Positions 54,020-63,465 of a stretch of DNA of 64,000 nt are shown piece after piece. Made by a program: the position numbers and the translations under genes. The stretch is from Flavobacterium sp. A45 (lineage in GTDB: Bacteria > Bacteroidota > Bacteroidia > Flavobacteriales > Flavobacteriaceae), in NCBI RefSeq assembly GCF_002001005.1, contig NZ_MUNX01000071.1, positions 48,060 to 112,059 on the forward strand, in the 5' to 3' direction. Below the pieces are notes generated by a model, which did no database searches, was not told the origin of the DNA, and saw nothing but the letters and a program-made list of their open reading frames with translations. How positions within the stretch are numbered: the first letter of the stretch is position 1; the number at the start of each line of letters is the position of its first letter.

Positions 54020-54093
54020 GTAAGGAAAAACCGCATTTATTTGTTGCTTTCAAATCAAGTATCGCTAATCATTCATTATTTAAAACGAAAAAC

Positions 54094-55350
54094 ATGAAAA
54101 AAGTACCTTACTTCACTTTATTGATTCTGATGTGCTATTACCCATTGCTTGCCCAAAAAAATGAAAGCGACAAAACCATGGAAATCTTCGGATTTATAAT
54201 GATGGATTCCGGTTATGATTTTGGAAGAATGAATCCAGAATGGTATGACACCATGAGACCAACACAAATTTTAGATAAAGAAGGAAATGAATACCAAAGC
54301 CAAGGAGCTTATTACATGAGTGTTAGACAAACCACACTTGGAATTAAAAACTATGTGGATACTTCTGTAGGCCAACTCAAAACACATTTTGAATTTGATT
54401 TATTCGGGATGGGGAAAGACGCTGGAAACACCGCTTTTCGACTTAAATACGCGTATGTCGAATTGGGGAAGTTTTGCGTAGGACAAAACAACAGTTTATT
54501 TACGGACATAGACCTCTATCCAAATATCGTTGAATTTATGGGGCCAAACGCCGTGCCATTTCTTCGAAACGTGCAAATACGGTATACCCCAATCAGGAAT
54601 GAAAACCATAATTTTTCGATAGCGATAGAGCGTCCTGGTGCCACAGCCGATCAAGGAGAATATGGGGCTGGATTTGTTTATGAATCAATATTAGAAGATG
54701 TAAAACCAAGATTTTCTGTTCCAGATTTTACTGCAGAATACCGATATAGCAACTCATGGGGATATTTAGAATTGGCCGGTATCCTTCGCAGCATAAAATG
54801 GGAAGACAACAACACCGATCAATACAACTTGTCGGGAAGTGCTTTAGGTTGGGGTTTGAGTTTAAGCACCCGATTAAAATTAGGCAAAAATGTAATTTAT
54901 CACGGAGCAATCACAACGGGTGCCGGGATTCAAAACTACATGAATGATGCGGATGCAGATATTGGAATCAAAAGACAGTATGACAATATAAATGCACCCA
55001 TAAAGGGTATTGCCATTCCAATGATTGGGGTTGTTAGTTATTTTGACATTTATTGGGATACAAAATTCAGTTCCTCAATCGGGTATTCCATTTTAAATAA
55101 TAATACCACCGAAGCGCAGTTATCAACCGCTTATAAAACAGGGCAATATGCCAGTGTTAACTTGTTGTATTCTCCAGTAAAAAATTGCATATTGGGTCCA
55201 GAACTTCAATGGGGAAAAAGACAAAACAATGACTTTGCAGGAGATCCTCAGTTCAATCTAGCTGCGGCAAAAGGCAATAGCGGAACAGATGTGAAACTGC
55301 AATTTTCGTTTAGATACATTTTCAATACTGCTTTTTATAAGAATAAATAA
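54094..55350 (+). CDS. DcaP-like outer-membrane porin
   Basis: 418 residues with a signal peptide ending at LLAQ. The mature chain has the DcaP-type opening (MEIFGFIMMDSGYDFGRMNPEWYDTMRPTQI) and regular amphipathic strands, ending KLQFSFRYIFNTAF, an outer-membrane insertion signal. DcaP porins in Acinetobacter take up dicarboxylates and small peptides. Next to a tetR-type gene that could control it, but the repeats around that gene make this uncertain. Substrate unknown. Confidence 0.82.
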   Translation: MKKVPYFTLLILMCYYPLLAQKNESDKTMEIFGFIMMDSGYDFGRMNPEWYDTMRPTQILDKEGNEYQSQGAYYMSVRQTTLGIKNYVDTSVGQLKTHFEFDLFGMGKDAGNTAFRLKYAYVELGKFCVGQNNSLFTDIDLYPNIVEFMGPNAVPFLRNVQIRYTPIRNENHNFSIAIERPGATADQGEYGAGFVYESILEDVKPRFSVPDFTAEYRYSNSWGYLELAGILRSIKWEDNNTDQYNLSGSALGWGLSLSTRLKLGKNVIYHGAITTGAGIQNYMNDADADIGIKRQYDNINAPIKGIAIPMIGVVSYFDIYWDTKFSSSIGYSILNNNTTEAQLSTAYKTGQYASVNLLYSPVKNCILGPELQWGKRQNNDFAGDPQFNLAAAKGNSGTDVKLQFSFRYIFNTAFYKNK

Positions 55351-55357
55351 GACAATA

Positions 55358-55381
55358 ATTTTATAAATTGACTAATCAGTC
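55358..55381. repeat. Direct repeat, left copy, containing the TetR-type site
   Basis: Shares 23 bases with the right copy at 55957, apart from one extra A. Contains TTGACTAATCAGTC, most of the interrupted palindrome TGACT-AATC-AGTCA. It lies just beyond the 3' end of tetR and after the porin stop. Confidence 0.75.
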
Positions 55382-55394
55382 GATGATGGCTCAT

Positions 55395-55958
55395 CTAATC
55401 CTCAATCATTTTCCAGAACATTTCAAATGCTTCTTCACTTAGTTCAATTTGCTTTTCCTCAGTCAGATTAGTTGACAGAATATATTCATACAAACCACTG
55501 ATTTGAGCTGTAAACAAAGAATATATAAAAGCAACAGGTAATTGTTTGATAAGAACGATGTCGATTCCGTTTTTAATTAGAATAAACAGCGGCTGATCTT
55601 CCCTATTGAGCATTGATGCGGAAACAATTTTAGCATAAGGCGAATGATTGAATTGCTGCAAATATTGAAAGTGAATTGGATTTTCAAGACTCCAAAGTAA
55701 AGTAGCCTTAAAAAGGGATCTGAATGCGTCTTTCGAAACCGAATGAGATTCCATTCTTTCGAGAATAAATTCATCCATATCTTTTATAACCGAGTGGTAT
55801 AAAACAACGATTAATTCTTCTTTAGTACTGAAATAATTAAAAAGCGTTCCAGTGGCAACGTTAGCTTCCATAGCAATTTTGCTAGTCGCCGTACCATGAA
55901 ATCCGTTTTCAACAAAAAGCTTAAGGGCCGTAACAAGAAGTATTTCTCTTTTATTCAT
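55395..55958 (-). CDS. TetR/AcrR-family transcriptional regulator
   Basis: 187 residues. N-terminal helix-turn-helix (ILLVTALKLFVENGFHGTATSKIAMEANVATGTLFNYFSTKEEL) is typical. C-terminal ligand domain unrecognised. TGACTAATCAGTCA sits 11-24 bases before its start codon, so it probably represses its own gene. The gene is framed by two copies of that repeat. The porin is the nearest gene on one side; no other target is evident. Confidence 0.92.
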   Translation of the reverse strand: MNKREILLVTALKLFVENGFHGTATSKIAMEANVATGTLFNYFSTKEELIVVLYHSVIKDMDEFILERMESHSVSKDAFRSLFKATLLWSLENPIHFQYLQQFNHSPYAKIVSASMLNREDQPLFILIKNGIDIVLIKQLPVAFIYSLFTAQISGLYEYILSTNLTEEKQIELSEEAFEMFWKMIED

Positions 55959-55982
55959 TTTATAAAATTGACTAATCAGTCA
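55957..55982. repeat. Direct repeat, right copy, with TetR-type operator
   Basis: ATTTTATAAAATTGACTAATCAGTCA. The palindrome TGACT-AATC-AGTCA (55969-55982) has perfect 5-base half sites and is placed for autorepression of tetR. The left end overlaps the tetR start codon. Confidence 0.75.
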
Positions 55983-56055
55983 CAAAAATAAAACTAAATT
56001 TGATATTACATACACAAACTAAAGAAATAATTCAAGTACGTATATAAAAACAGTA

Positions 56056-56850
56056 TTACAAAGGTTTCAAACAATTTTTGAAATCGGTTGGCAAACTGGT
56101 CAAAACCATTTCCATAGCTTCTTCGGGAGTCTCAACAATTCGGGAAAAGCCTATTTCTTCGGGAGAAAATACTCCTTGTTCCGACATGAATCCCACAAAA
56201 TCTCTCAGTCCTTTCCAAAACTTACCCCCTACCAAAATAAGCGGAAACGGTCCTATTTTATGACACTGAATTAAAGTTGCCGCCTCAAACAATTCGTCCA
56301 AAGTTCCTAAACCTCCAGGCATCACAATAAAAGCACATGAGTATTTCACTAACATAACCTTTCGAACGAAAAAATATTTAAACTCAAAACTATCATCAAC
56401 ATATGGATTGGGCTGTTGTTCCTTGGGCAAAATTATATTTAATCCATAAGTAACACCGCCTGCCTCCTTTGCCCCCCTATTAGCAGCCTCCATTGCACCA
56501 GGCCCTCCTCCAGTTAAGACGGTAAACCCAGCTTTGGCAAAAGCACTGCCGGTTTCACGAGACAATTCATAATAAGGTTCGCCAGGCTTAAATCTAGCGG
56601 AACCAAAAACAGTCACTGCAGGCCCAAGATGGCTGAGTTTAGTAAAACCCATTTCAAACTCCTCAGTAATTCTTTCCAATCGCTCCTTTTCCTTTTCGGC
56701 TGTTCTTTGTACACTTAAAAAATTTCGTTCTTCCGACTCAACTATTGGCAATTCATAATCTAATTGAGCTTTTTTCCAATGTTTTTGCCATGCCGATTCC
56801 CATTCTTCAGGACTTAATCGCTTAATATTATCTACCTTTTTTGCACACAT
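56056..56850 (-). CDS. LOG-family (TIGR00730-type) Rossmann protein
   Basis: 264 residues. The nucleotide-binding motif GGGPGAMEAANRGA and PGGLGTLDELFEA are the family signatures (PGGxGTxxE). LOG proteins hydrolyse nucleotide 5'-monophosphates, producing cytokinin bases in some bacteria and plants; in others the role is unclear. The N-terminal ~60 residues are extra and helical (SPEEWESAWQKHWKKAQLDYEL). Single gene, divergent from the small membrane gene. Confidence 0.88.
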   Translation of the reverse strand: MCAKKVDNIKRLSPEEWESAWQKHWKKAQLDYELPIVESEERNFLSVQRTAEKEKERLERITEEFEMGFTKLSHLGPAVTVFGSARFKPGEPYYELSRETGSAFAKAGFTVLTGGGPGAMEAANRGAKEAGGVTYGLNIILPKEQQPNPYVDDSFEFKYFFVRKVMLVKYSCAFIVMPGGLGTLDELFEAATLIQCHKIGPFPLILVGGKFWKGLRDFVGFMSEQGVFSPEEIGFSRIVETPEEAMEMVLTSLPTDFKNCLKPL

Positions 56851-57223
56851 ATCTTTGATTGATTAAAGTGAAATGACATCTAAGATATAAAATAAATACT
56901 TGATTTTATGACATTTAAAAACAAAAAAAACAATTAAAGTGTAAGCTAAAAGAATGCTTTTGTTCCAATACATTTCTATTTTTGATGTTTTTGAGGAAAC
57001 AATAAACATAAAGAAATTCTGTAATAAAATCATTGTATGTGATTCGTCCATTCAACGACAAAAATAAAAATCTGTTTGAACTCCAATGTTTTTGCTTTTT
57101 AATCGGAATATCATGCTATTTGGCAGATTTATTTTTAATGAAATTACAATTAACTTAATTTTATATCACCCTAAATTTTTGATGTTTAAAAACCTAAAAT
57201 TAATTAACTTAAAACAATCAAAA
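56851..57223. other. Intergenic DNA between LOG gene and small membrane gene
   Basis: AT-rich. A frame running upstream of the small gene on the plus strand adds ~46 residues, but its composition (many Phe, Leu, Asn) fits non-coding DNA, so I do not call it. No repeat seen. Confidence 0.45.
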
Positions 57224-57454
57224 ATGGAAAACAATCACATTACCATCAAAGAATCTTTATACCTAATCTATTCTTATGTAAGCATTGCTGCATTTATGTT
57301 ATTAGGAATAAGCAAAATCACCAAAAATCTTGGGAGAGTCCTAGATTTCAATCCAATGGTGTCACTATTAATTGTTGTAAATATGGCAATATTTATTTCA
57401 CTCTATTATTACAAAAAAAAGCACAGCGCACATATGAATCACGACAACTTTTAA
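57224..57454 (+). CDS. Small membrane protein of unknown function
   Basis: 76 residues from the ATG that is preceded by an A-rich run (MENNHITIKESLYLIYSYV). Two hydrophobic segments (about 13-29 and 43-61) and a short basic tail, KKKHSAHMNHDNF. I do not recognise a family. It stands between the LOG gene and a terminator, monocistronic. Confidence 0.55.
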   Translation: MENNHITIKESLYLIYSYVSIAAFMLLGISKITKNLGRVLDFNPMVSLLIVVNMAIFISLYYYKKKHSAHMNHDNF

Positions 57455-57514
57455 AGCCCTAAACCCTACTAAATGAAATAAAATGGTTAGAAATAACATT
57501 AGAAATTGGAAAAT

Positions 57515-57552
57515 AAAAAAAGAGACTGAATCGAAATCAAGTCTCTTTTTTT
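57515..57552 (+). terminator. Intrinsic terminator
   Basis: GAGACT/AGTCTC arms extended by A and T runs, 12-base loop. Confidence 0.75.
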
Positions 57553-57645
57553 ATGGAAATCCATAAGATGAATTTTATAGCTTTTATATTAGATTATTGG
57601 CCCTTTAGTTTATCACAAAGTGCAAACAAAAATTGACCGACATAA

Positions 57646-59289
57646 TTATTTCCCAATCTCTATAAATTGCAGTGCACGGTCTAAAACCTCGTCTTTCCCT
57701 TGCTGAATTCCTAGAGTGGTTGGTTTTACTTCGATGTCTGGAATGATCCCGATTCTTTGTGTTTCGCGTCTATCAGGATAGTAAACACCAAGGCCTGAAA
57801 ATGCCGTCAACAAGTCTTTAATAGGATCAAACAGACTTATATTTCCATCTGCTCCAGCAGTTTGACTGCCTACAATTGTTGTATTATCTGCCGTTTGAAA
57901 ACACATTGCACTAAATTCTGAATGGCTTACAGATTTCTCATTAAGCAATACCACAACCTTACCTTTGTAATTGTTTATATTTTCTGAACCACACATGTAT
58001 AGTCTACTCCATTTGAATCTTCCTGGATAATTTAAAACAGGTATAGTAAAAATGGCGAAATCTTTTTCTTTAGAATTTAAAAAATTTGAAATGTGTAAAT
58101 AAGTTCCTTGTGGATAATTTCTCATATCAAAAACAATTGCTTTTGCCAACTTTAGACTTTCAATCATATCTGGAACATCTTTAACCGTTAATGTTCCCAT
58201 ATCTACATAACCAATATTATTTTCTAGAATTTTAAATTTCTCCTTTTTGATTGTTTTTTTATGTTTATTACTATGAGAAACATCATAATCATACCTATTT
58301 ATTATTTTTGTTATATACTTACCATCTTTAAAAAACTCCAGTTTTATATTCTCTGTAAATCCAGTTAATGTTGGTAATAATAAATTCTCCAAATATGCAG
58401 CTTCATTTGACCCATTGATTAAATCTCTGTTTTCAATAATAATTTCTTTAATTGTTTTGTCATTTACTTTGGTGATTACATCGCCTATTTTGATGTCGTC
58501 CGCTTTTGCCAGACTGTCGGCTAATATTTCTGTAACAATTATTTTGTAATCAATTATTTTGCAATTAACAGGGAGAAAATATCTGTGTGTCTTAGTATTA
58601 TTGTAAAAAACACCATGGGTATCATTTAGTTTTACCGTTAATTTCTGCATCACTGTGAAAAAAGCATCTTCGTTTTTGACTTCAATAAAAACAGGCAACA
58701 TTTCGTCTAAAGTTGTATCCCATTTCTGATCCATTAGGTATTTATATGGGAAAAAATATTCTATTAAATTCCAATATGTGAATAGTGCAAGAATTGTTGT
58801 TTTTTTATTATTGAACTGAAATCCAGAATAATTTTCGTTTTTTATAAAAATGTTTTCAGCTTTATGTTGTCCTACATAATTTTGCTCACCTTGAAATCTA
58901 TTGTTCTCAATGAATTTTAACTTCTTCGAAAGAGTTGCAGAAAACAATTTATTGTTGTTAATCCAGGATAAATCAAAATTTTTGTCAAAAAAATCAATTT
59001 CCTTTGGTAAAATGATTGGAGCAATTTCATTTACTTCACCTAGAGAATCTATCCAGTTTTCAAGAACTAATGAAAATTCTTCTTTGGTATTTGCTTGTTC
59101 AACTTTTCCCAATACATCAAAAAGCTGATTGTCCCAATTTTTACTTCCATCCGCCACTTTGGGATGGTAATATTTTAAATAACCCCAAACTTTGCAGGTG
59201 GCAGCCAGTTTTTGGGTTTCGGTAAGTTTGGTTTGTGCAAAAATCGATTGTGAAAGAACTAAGAGAAGTAATAAGGTAATTTTTTTCAT
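57646..59289 (-). CDS. Exported S41-family peptidase
   Basis: 547 residues with a signal peptide ending SIFAQ. N-terminal helical domain (residues ~20-180), a PDZ-like segment (KADDIKIGDVITKVNDKTI near 260-290) and the C-terminal protease domain with VVLLNEKSVSHSEFSAMCFQ and GSQTAGADG. The Ser before EF is the expected nucleophile. The family includes C-terminal processing proteases and Tricorn-type peptidases. Its ~180-residue N-terminus is larger than in Prc/CtpA. Substrate unknown. Confidence 0.85.
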   Translation of the reverse strand: MKKITLLLLLVLSQSIFAQTKLTETQKLAATCKVWGYLKYYHPKVADGSKNWDNQLFDVLGKVEQANTKEEFSLVLENWIDSLGEVNEIAPIILPKEIDFFDKNFDLSWINNNKLFSATLSKKLKFIENNRFQGEQNYVGQHKAENIFIKNENYSGFQFNNKKTTILALFTYWNLIEYFFPYKYLMDQKWDTTLDEMLPVFIEVKNEDAFFTVMQKLTVKLNDTHGVFYNNTKTHRYFLPVNCKIIDYKIIVTEILADSLAKADDIKIGDVITKVNDKTIKEIIIENRDLINGSNEAAYLENLLLPTLTGFTENIKLEFFKDGKYITKIINRYDYDVSHSNKHKKTIKKEKFKILENNIGYVDMGTLTVKDVPDMIESLKLAKAIVFDMRNYPQGTYLHISNFLNSKEKDFAIFTIPVLNYPGRFKWSRLYMCGSENINNYKGKVVVLLNEKSVSHSEFSAMCFQTADNTTIVGSQTAGADGNISLFDPIKDLLTAFSGLGVYYPDRRETQRIGIIPDIEVKPTTLGIQQGKDEVLDRALQFIEIGK

Positions 59290-59348
59290 TGGTCGGTTAA
59301 ATGGTTAATTATGAATTTGAATTGAACTTGGTTTTTAATTTAATTTGC

Positions 59349-61622
59349 CTAATTGAGATTCAAACTGGCCTTGAACATCCTCAATTCTTCCCAACTGAAG
59401 GCGTCACCGTATTTCTCTTTTAGTGGTGAAACCGATTCTTCTTTGTAACCTGCAAAAGCCTCAGTGAGCGCTGCCAATTTATCTTCCGAAAATACTTCGC
59501 TGACAGTAATCCTTCTGGACTGTATCAACTTGGTAAGATGTCCTAAAATGGTTTCTTGGGTGAACTTGCGTATGGTGCCAATTTCCTGTACCGTTTTCTT
59601 TTGCATCCATAGCTCGTACGTTTCCTCAATTGTTGATTTTTTGGGTTCTTTAGTCGCGGTTTTCTTGGATCCGTATCGTTCGGCATCTTTTTCGTCCTCA
59701 ATTAGGGTGATGTTGGCTTTTTTGAAATCTTCGATGACGCGCTCGACCTTGGTGTTTTTATATTGCTTGATTTCTGGAGAAGTCAGCTTTTCTTTCGAAA
59801 TGGTTTCTCCTTTTACCAAAGTGGCAACCATTAATTTGGCTTTCATCAATTGAAGCACAGCCTTAGTTTGTAGATCGTCAAGGACTATTAACTCATCATA
59901 AAAAGCTTTGGCTTTTTTGAGACGCTTAACTTCCTCTAGTTTCCACAGAATTTCATAGACTAGCTTGTCCATTGGTTCCATGAAATAATTAAACGCAGCG
60001 TTGATACGATCTGAAATGTGATTAAATTCTAGCTGTTCGCTGTGGAACAATTTGTCCAACTGCATCAAAAACTTTGAAGAAGGATCCAGTAATTGCCAAA
60101 TCACCCCAGCTTGATTATTTGCCCAAGTGCGGTGTTTGAATTTCACAGCGTTTTCGGCATCTTCATTATAACTGAACTGGTGATTGCGCCATTCTTGTGC
60201 CAACTCATTCCAATCGAAGCTGTTTTTGAGATAGTTAAGAATAAAATTTTTGGTTTCGCGTTTTAAAGCATTCGCCAAAACTTCTTCCGAGGCTTTGTTC
60301 TCGGCGTAATTCATCACGTCCTGATCGTTTGAAATACCATTCATTCGCAGCGGAGAAAGCAAAACAAGCCCATTTAAGGATCGTAAACGAGATAATGCCA
60401 CATATGCCTGTCCAGGCAGAAAAACTTTCGATACATCAAGCGCAGCTTTGTCAAAAGTCAATCCTTGGCTTTTATGTACCGTAATCGCCCAGGCCAACTT
60501 GATTGGATAATGCACAAACGAACCCAAAACCTCCTCCTCTATTTCCTTTGTCATTTCGTTTACCGTGTAGCGAATGTTCTGCCATTCGTACTTGTCAACT
60601 TCTATGGTTTTGTCTTCATCCGGAAAATGTACCCAGATTTCTTTGGAAGTCATTGTTTTTACAATACCCATTTTTCCGTTGAAATAATTCTTTTCCATCG
60701 ACAAATCGTTTTTGACAAACATAATCTGTGCTCCAACTTTCAACTGCAAATAGGGATCGACAGGATAGATTTTATCTGGAAAATCTCCTGTGATGTCAGG
60801 CATAAACATCATTTGACTCCCTACCAGATCTGCAAGTGATTGGGCGTTCATCACATCTGCTTTGGCATTGTGAGTCGTCAGTGTTATGAAACCTTTATTT
60901 GCTTTGAGGTCAAAATCGGGTTTTACGAATTCATTCAGCGTTTGAATATCACTGGGCGTAATCTCATTGTTCCGAAGATTATTCAAAACCGAAATAAATC
61001 GGTCATCCGTTTGACGATAAATCTTAGACAATTCTATGTACAAAGGCGGATACTGTTGAACGACATGCGCATGGAAAAAGAATTTTCCTCTGTAATAATT
61101 TCGCAACGTTCGCCATTCTTCATCTCGAATGATAGGTGGTAATTGTAATAAATCTCCTATAAATAATACTTGAACACCTCCGAAAGGTGCAGATTTTCTC
61201 CGAACCGTTTGCATCATATAATCCATCGCATCCAGTAAATCGGCACGCAACATACTGACTTCATCAATAATAAGCAATTCCATATTACGGATAACAGCTC
61301 GTTTTTGACCGCTCATTTTGAAATGTCTACGCAAAGTGGCTTTGGTTTCAAACTTGGTCGTATCGGAAAATTGAGGAGCAGAATTGTCCGGTATGAATCC
61401 ACCAAAAGGCAACTGAAACATCGAGTGAATCGTAACACCGCCAGCATTTAATGCTGCAATCCCTGTAGGTGCCACAACCACGGTGTTTTTGTGTGTTGTC
61501 GCAATTATTTCCTTCAAAAGTGTGGTTTTACCAGTTCCTGCCTTTCCGGTAAGAAAAACTGATTGATGGGTTTGATTGATAAAACGGAGTGCATAAGCTG
61601 CGGCTTCAGATATGGATTGCAT
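59349..61622 (-). CDS. PIF1-like superfamily 1 helicase with C-terminal HTH_40
   Basis: 757 residues from MQSISEAAAYAL. Walker A LTGKAGTGKTTL, Walker B LLIIDEVSMLRADLLDAMDY, and later SF1 motifs including WAITVHKSQGLTFDKAALDVS. The C-terminus carries the helix-turn-helix HTH_40 (TIEETYELWMQKKTVQEIGTIRKFTQETILGHLTKLI), as in RecQ and Bacteroidota PIF1 proteins. PIF1 helicases unwind G-quadruplexes and R-loops; the HTH could choose the substrate. Full length, single gene. Confidence 0.9.
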   Translation of the reverse strand: MQSISEAAAYALRFINQTHQSVFLTGKAGTGKTTLLKEIIATTHKNTVVVAPTGIAALNAGGVTIHSMFQLPFGGFIPDNSAPQFSDTTKFETKATLRRHFKMSGQKRAVIRNMELLIIDEVSMLRADLLDAMDYMMQTVRRKSAPFGGVQVLFIGDLLQLPPIIRDEEWRTLRNYYRGKFFFHAHVVQQYPPLYIELSKIYRQTDDRFISVLNNLRNNEITPSDIQTLNEFVKPDFDLKANKGFITLTTHNAKADVMNAQSLADLVGSQMMFMPDITGDFPDKIYPVDPYLQLKVGAQIMFVKNDLSMEKNYFNGKMGIVKTMTSKEIWVHFPDEDKTIEVDKYEWQNIRYTVNEMTKEIEEEVLGSFVHYPIKLAWAITVHKSQGLTFDKAALDVSKVFLPGQAYVALSRLRSLNGLVLLSPLRMNGISNDQDVMNYAENKASEEVLANALKRETKNFILNYLKNSFDWNELAQEWRNHQFSYNEDAENAVKFKHRTWANNQAGVIWQLLDPSSKFLMQLDKLFHSEQLEFNHISDRINAAFNYFMEPMDKLVYEILWKLEEVKRLKKAKAFYDELIVLDDLQTKAVLQLMKAKLMVATLVKGETISKEKLTSPEIKQYKNTKVERVIEDFKKANITLIEDEKDAERYGSKKTATKEPKKSTIEETYELWMQKKTVQEIGTIRKFTQETILGHLTKLIQSRRITVSEVFSEDKLAALTEAFAGYKEESVSPLKEKYGDAFSWEELRMFKASLNLN

Positions 61623-61669
61623 TTGGCGTATAATTTTAAAAGCTAAAATAGTATAATAATGAAAATAAA

Positions 61670-61704
61670 AAAAAACCTTCAATCTTATTCAAGATGAAGG
61701 TTTT
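61670..61704 (-). terminator. Terminator of the Skp-like gene
   Basis: Minus-strand hairpin AAAACCTTC...GAAGGTTTT with a one-base bulge, then a T run on the minus strand. It lies between the helicase start and the Skp-like stop. Confidence 0.8.
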
Positions 61705-61726
61705 ATAAATTTATGCAAACGAAAAA

Positions 61727-62281
61727 TTACTTTTTAGCTTCTTCTGTTTTAGCAGTTGATTTGTATTTTTCATTCAAAAGTTTTACGATATCTTTAGTAA
61801 TGTCATATTTCTCTTCAGCATATAAAATAGATGCTGCATCACCAGTTCCGTAGATATAATCATAACCTTTCTCTTTACCGTAATCCTTGATGAATTTTTT
61901 AACACCTTTTACAAGAGAATCCATTTCTTTTCCACTCTCTTGTTGCAATTGCATTTGTAAAGCTTGTTGAGCTTGAGCAAGTTGTTGCTCTCTACGTTGC
62001 AATTCTTGGCCATTTTTTTGAGCCCATTCTTGACCGTTTGCTTGAGCATTACGTTGAAAATTAGCAGCATCTTGTTTGAATCTATTGATTTCTGCTTCCA
62101 ATTGTCTTCCTTTTTCTGCTGCTTGCCCTTTATATTTTGCTTCTAAATCTTTAGTTTCCGTATATTCTTTCATCAACTCAGCCGTATCAACATAAGCTGT
62201 TTTGAATTCTTTCACTTCTGCTTTTTTATCACAAGAAACAAGTGATATTGAAATTGCGATAAATAATAATGCTTTCTTCAT
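61727..62281 (-). CDS. Skp/OmpH-like periplasmic chaperone lipoprotein
   Basis: 184 residues. Lipobox LVSC (lipid cysteine C17), then FKTAYVDTAELMKEYTETKDLEAKYK and a long Gln/Ala/Glu-rich coiled coil (KQDAANFQRNAQANGQEWAQ...QAQQALQMQLQQES), ending in a compact end domain (YGKEKGYDYIYGTGDAASILYAEEKYDIT). This is the OmpH/Skp family, chaperones of unfolded outer-membrane proteins. Being a lipoprotein is unlike E. coli Skp but usual for Bacteroidota. The ATG used gives MKKALLFIAIS. Confidence 0.88.
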   Translation of the reverse strand: MKKALLFIAISISLVSCDKKAEVKEFKTAYVDTAELMKEYTETKDLEAKYKGQAAEKGRQLEAEINRFKQDAANFQRNAQANGQEWAQKNGQELQRREQQLAQAQQALQMQLQQESGKEMDSLVKGVKKFIKDYGKEKGYDYIYGTGDAASILYAEEKYDITKDIVKLLNEKYKSTAKTEEAKK

Positions 62282-62316
62282 TTTGATGTATTTCAAGTTT
62301 TTTTATGTATGGATGA

Positions 62317-62324
62317 CAAAAATA
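62317..62324 (-). promoter_or_regulatory. -7 element of the Skp-like gene
   Basis: Minus-strand TATTTTTG, a perfect TAnnTTTG, about 35 bases before the start. No -33 TTG seen. Confidence 0.45.
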
Positions 62325-62529
62325 TAAAAAAATAGATAGTATTGATAAAAAGTTTCAAAAATGCTACTATTTTATTAGTATAAATATAAATTATTTAAAA
62401 TTTAAAATCGATAATAAATCGTTATAAAAACTGGATTTAACAGAAGCTTTTAGATGAATAAATTAAAATATCCGACCCGTTTCCTTATTAAAACCACAAT
62501 AAACGTCTTAAAATCGCTTAAAATAAGTT

Positions 62530-63378
62530 TTAGTTGTTTTTTAGGATGTAAATGTGCGATGAATATTCCATTTTTTGTTTGGCTTTCCAATTCGACTGCA
62601 ATCCGATGAAAAAGGCTTTAAGATAATTCATTTTACCTGTTTTGTATTTTTCGGAAAGCAGACTTACGTAAAACGAATCAAATTTCATCGGAAGCACTTT
62701 TTCCAGTTTCATATTCTCTTTAGCAAACAATTTTTGAATGGCTGTTTTTGAGAAATGCCAAAAATGGATTGGCACATCATAAGCGGCCCAAAAGTTGCCA
62801 TAATGTTTTGCGTCGAAAGATTTGAAATTTGGAACGGCAACAATCAAAGTTCCACTAGGTTTCAATAATCGCTTTAATTCTTTAATTTGTTCATCCAAAT
62901 TTGGAACGTGTTCCAAAACGTGCCACATCGAAATCACGTCAAAACTATGACTTTCCAATTCGGCAGTATTCTCCACAAAAGAAACTCCTTTATTTTTTGC
63001 AATTGCTTTGGCCTTATCACTTGGTTCAACACCTACCGTTTTCCAACCATCATTTTGAGCAACAGTCAAAAAATCACCAGTTCCTGCACCAATATCTAAA
63101 ATCAACCCTTTAGAGGGCTGATAAGAGTTTATTAAATTCAATTTATTTTTTAATGCAATATTTTTTACAAAATGATAAGCCTTTTCAAAAATTGATCTTT
63201 TCGAGTCGGTATGCGAAATATAATCAGCACTTTCATAGTATTTACCCAAAACATCCAAACTCGGTTGCGGATGTGTGATTAGCATATCTAGTGTTTCATC
63301 ATAAAAAAGTTCAAAAACCTCTTGAGAAACGGAAAAATCTTGTACAGTAAGAAAATGTTTTTTGTTTGTAATGTCCAT
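62530..63378 (-). CDS. Class I SAM-dependent methyltransferase
   Basis: 282 residues. N-terminal ~80 residues are family-specific (FSVSQEVFELFYDETLDML), then motif I LILDIGAGTGDFL, FDVISMWHVLEHVPN and GTLIVAVPNFKSFD. This Methyltransf_23 layout is seen in enzymes acting on quinones, lipids or surface sugars. Without neighbours of that type the substrate is open. Confidence 0.88.
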   Translation of the reverse strand: MDITNKKHFLTVQDFSVSQEVFELFYDETLDMLITHPQPSLDVLGKYYESADYISHTDSKRSIFEKAYHFVKNIALKNKLNLINSYQPSKGLILDIGAGTGDFLTVAQNDGWKTVGVEPSDKAKAIAKNKGVSFVENTAELESHSFDVISMWHVLEHVPNLDEQIKELKRLLKPSGTLIVAVPNFKSFDAKHYGNFWAAYDVPIHFWHFSKTAIQKLFAKENMKLEKVLPMKFDSFYVSLLSEKYKTGKMNYLKAFFIGLQSNWKAKQKMEYSSHIYILKNN

Positions 63379-63465
63379 TTGTGTTTTAAATAAATAATTT
63401 CAGCTCTAATTACAAAAGCTGAAAAGAAATTCTCTTTTTATTAATTCTATTGGGAAAGAAATATA

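Noticed and set aside
57086..57223. N-terminal extension of the small membrane gene
   Set aside because: The extra ~46 residues are Phe/Leu/Asn rich and look like translated AT-rich DNA; the ATG at 57224 follows an A-rich run as other starts here.
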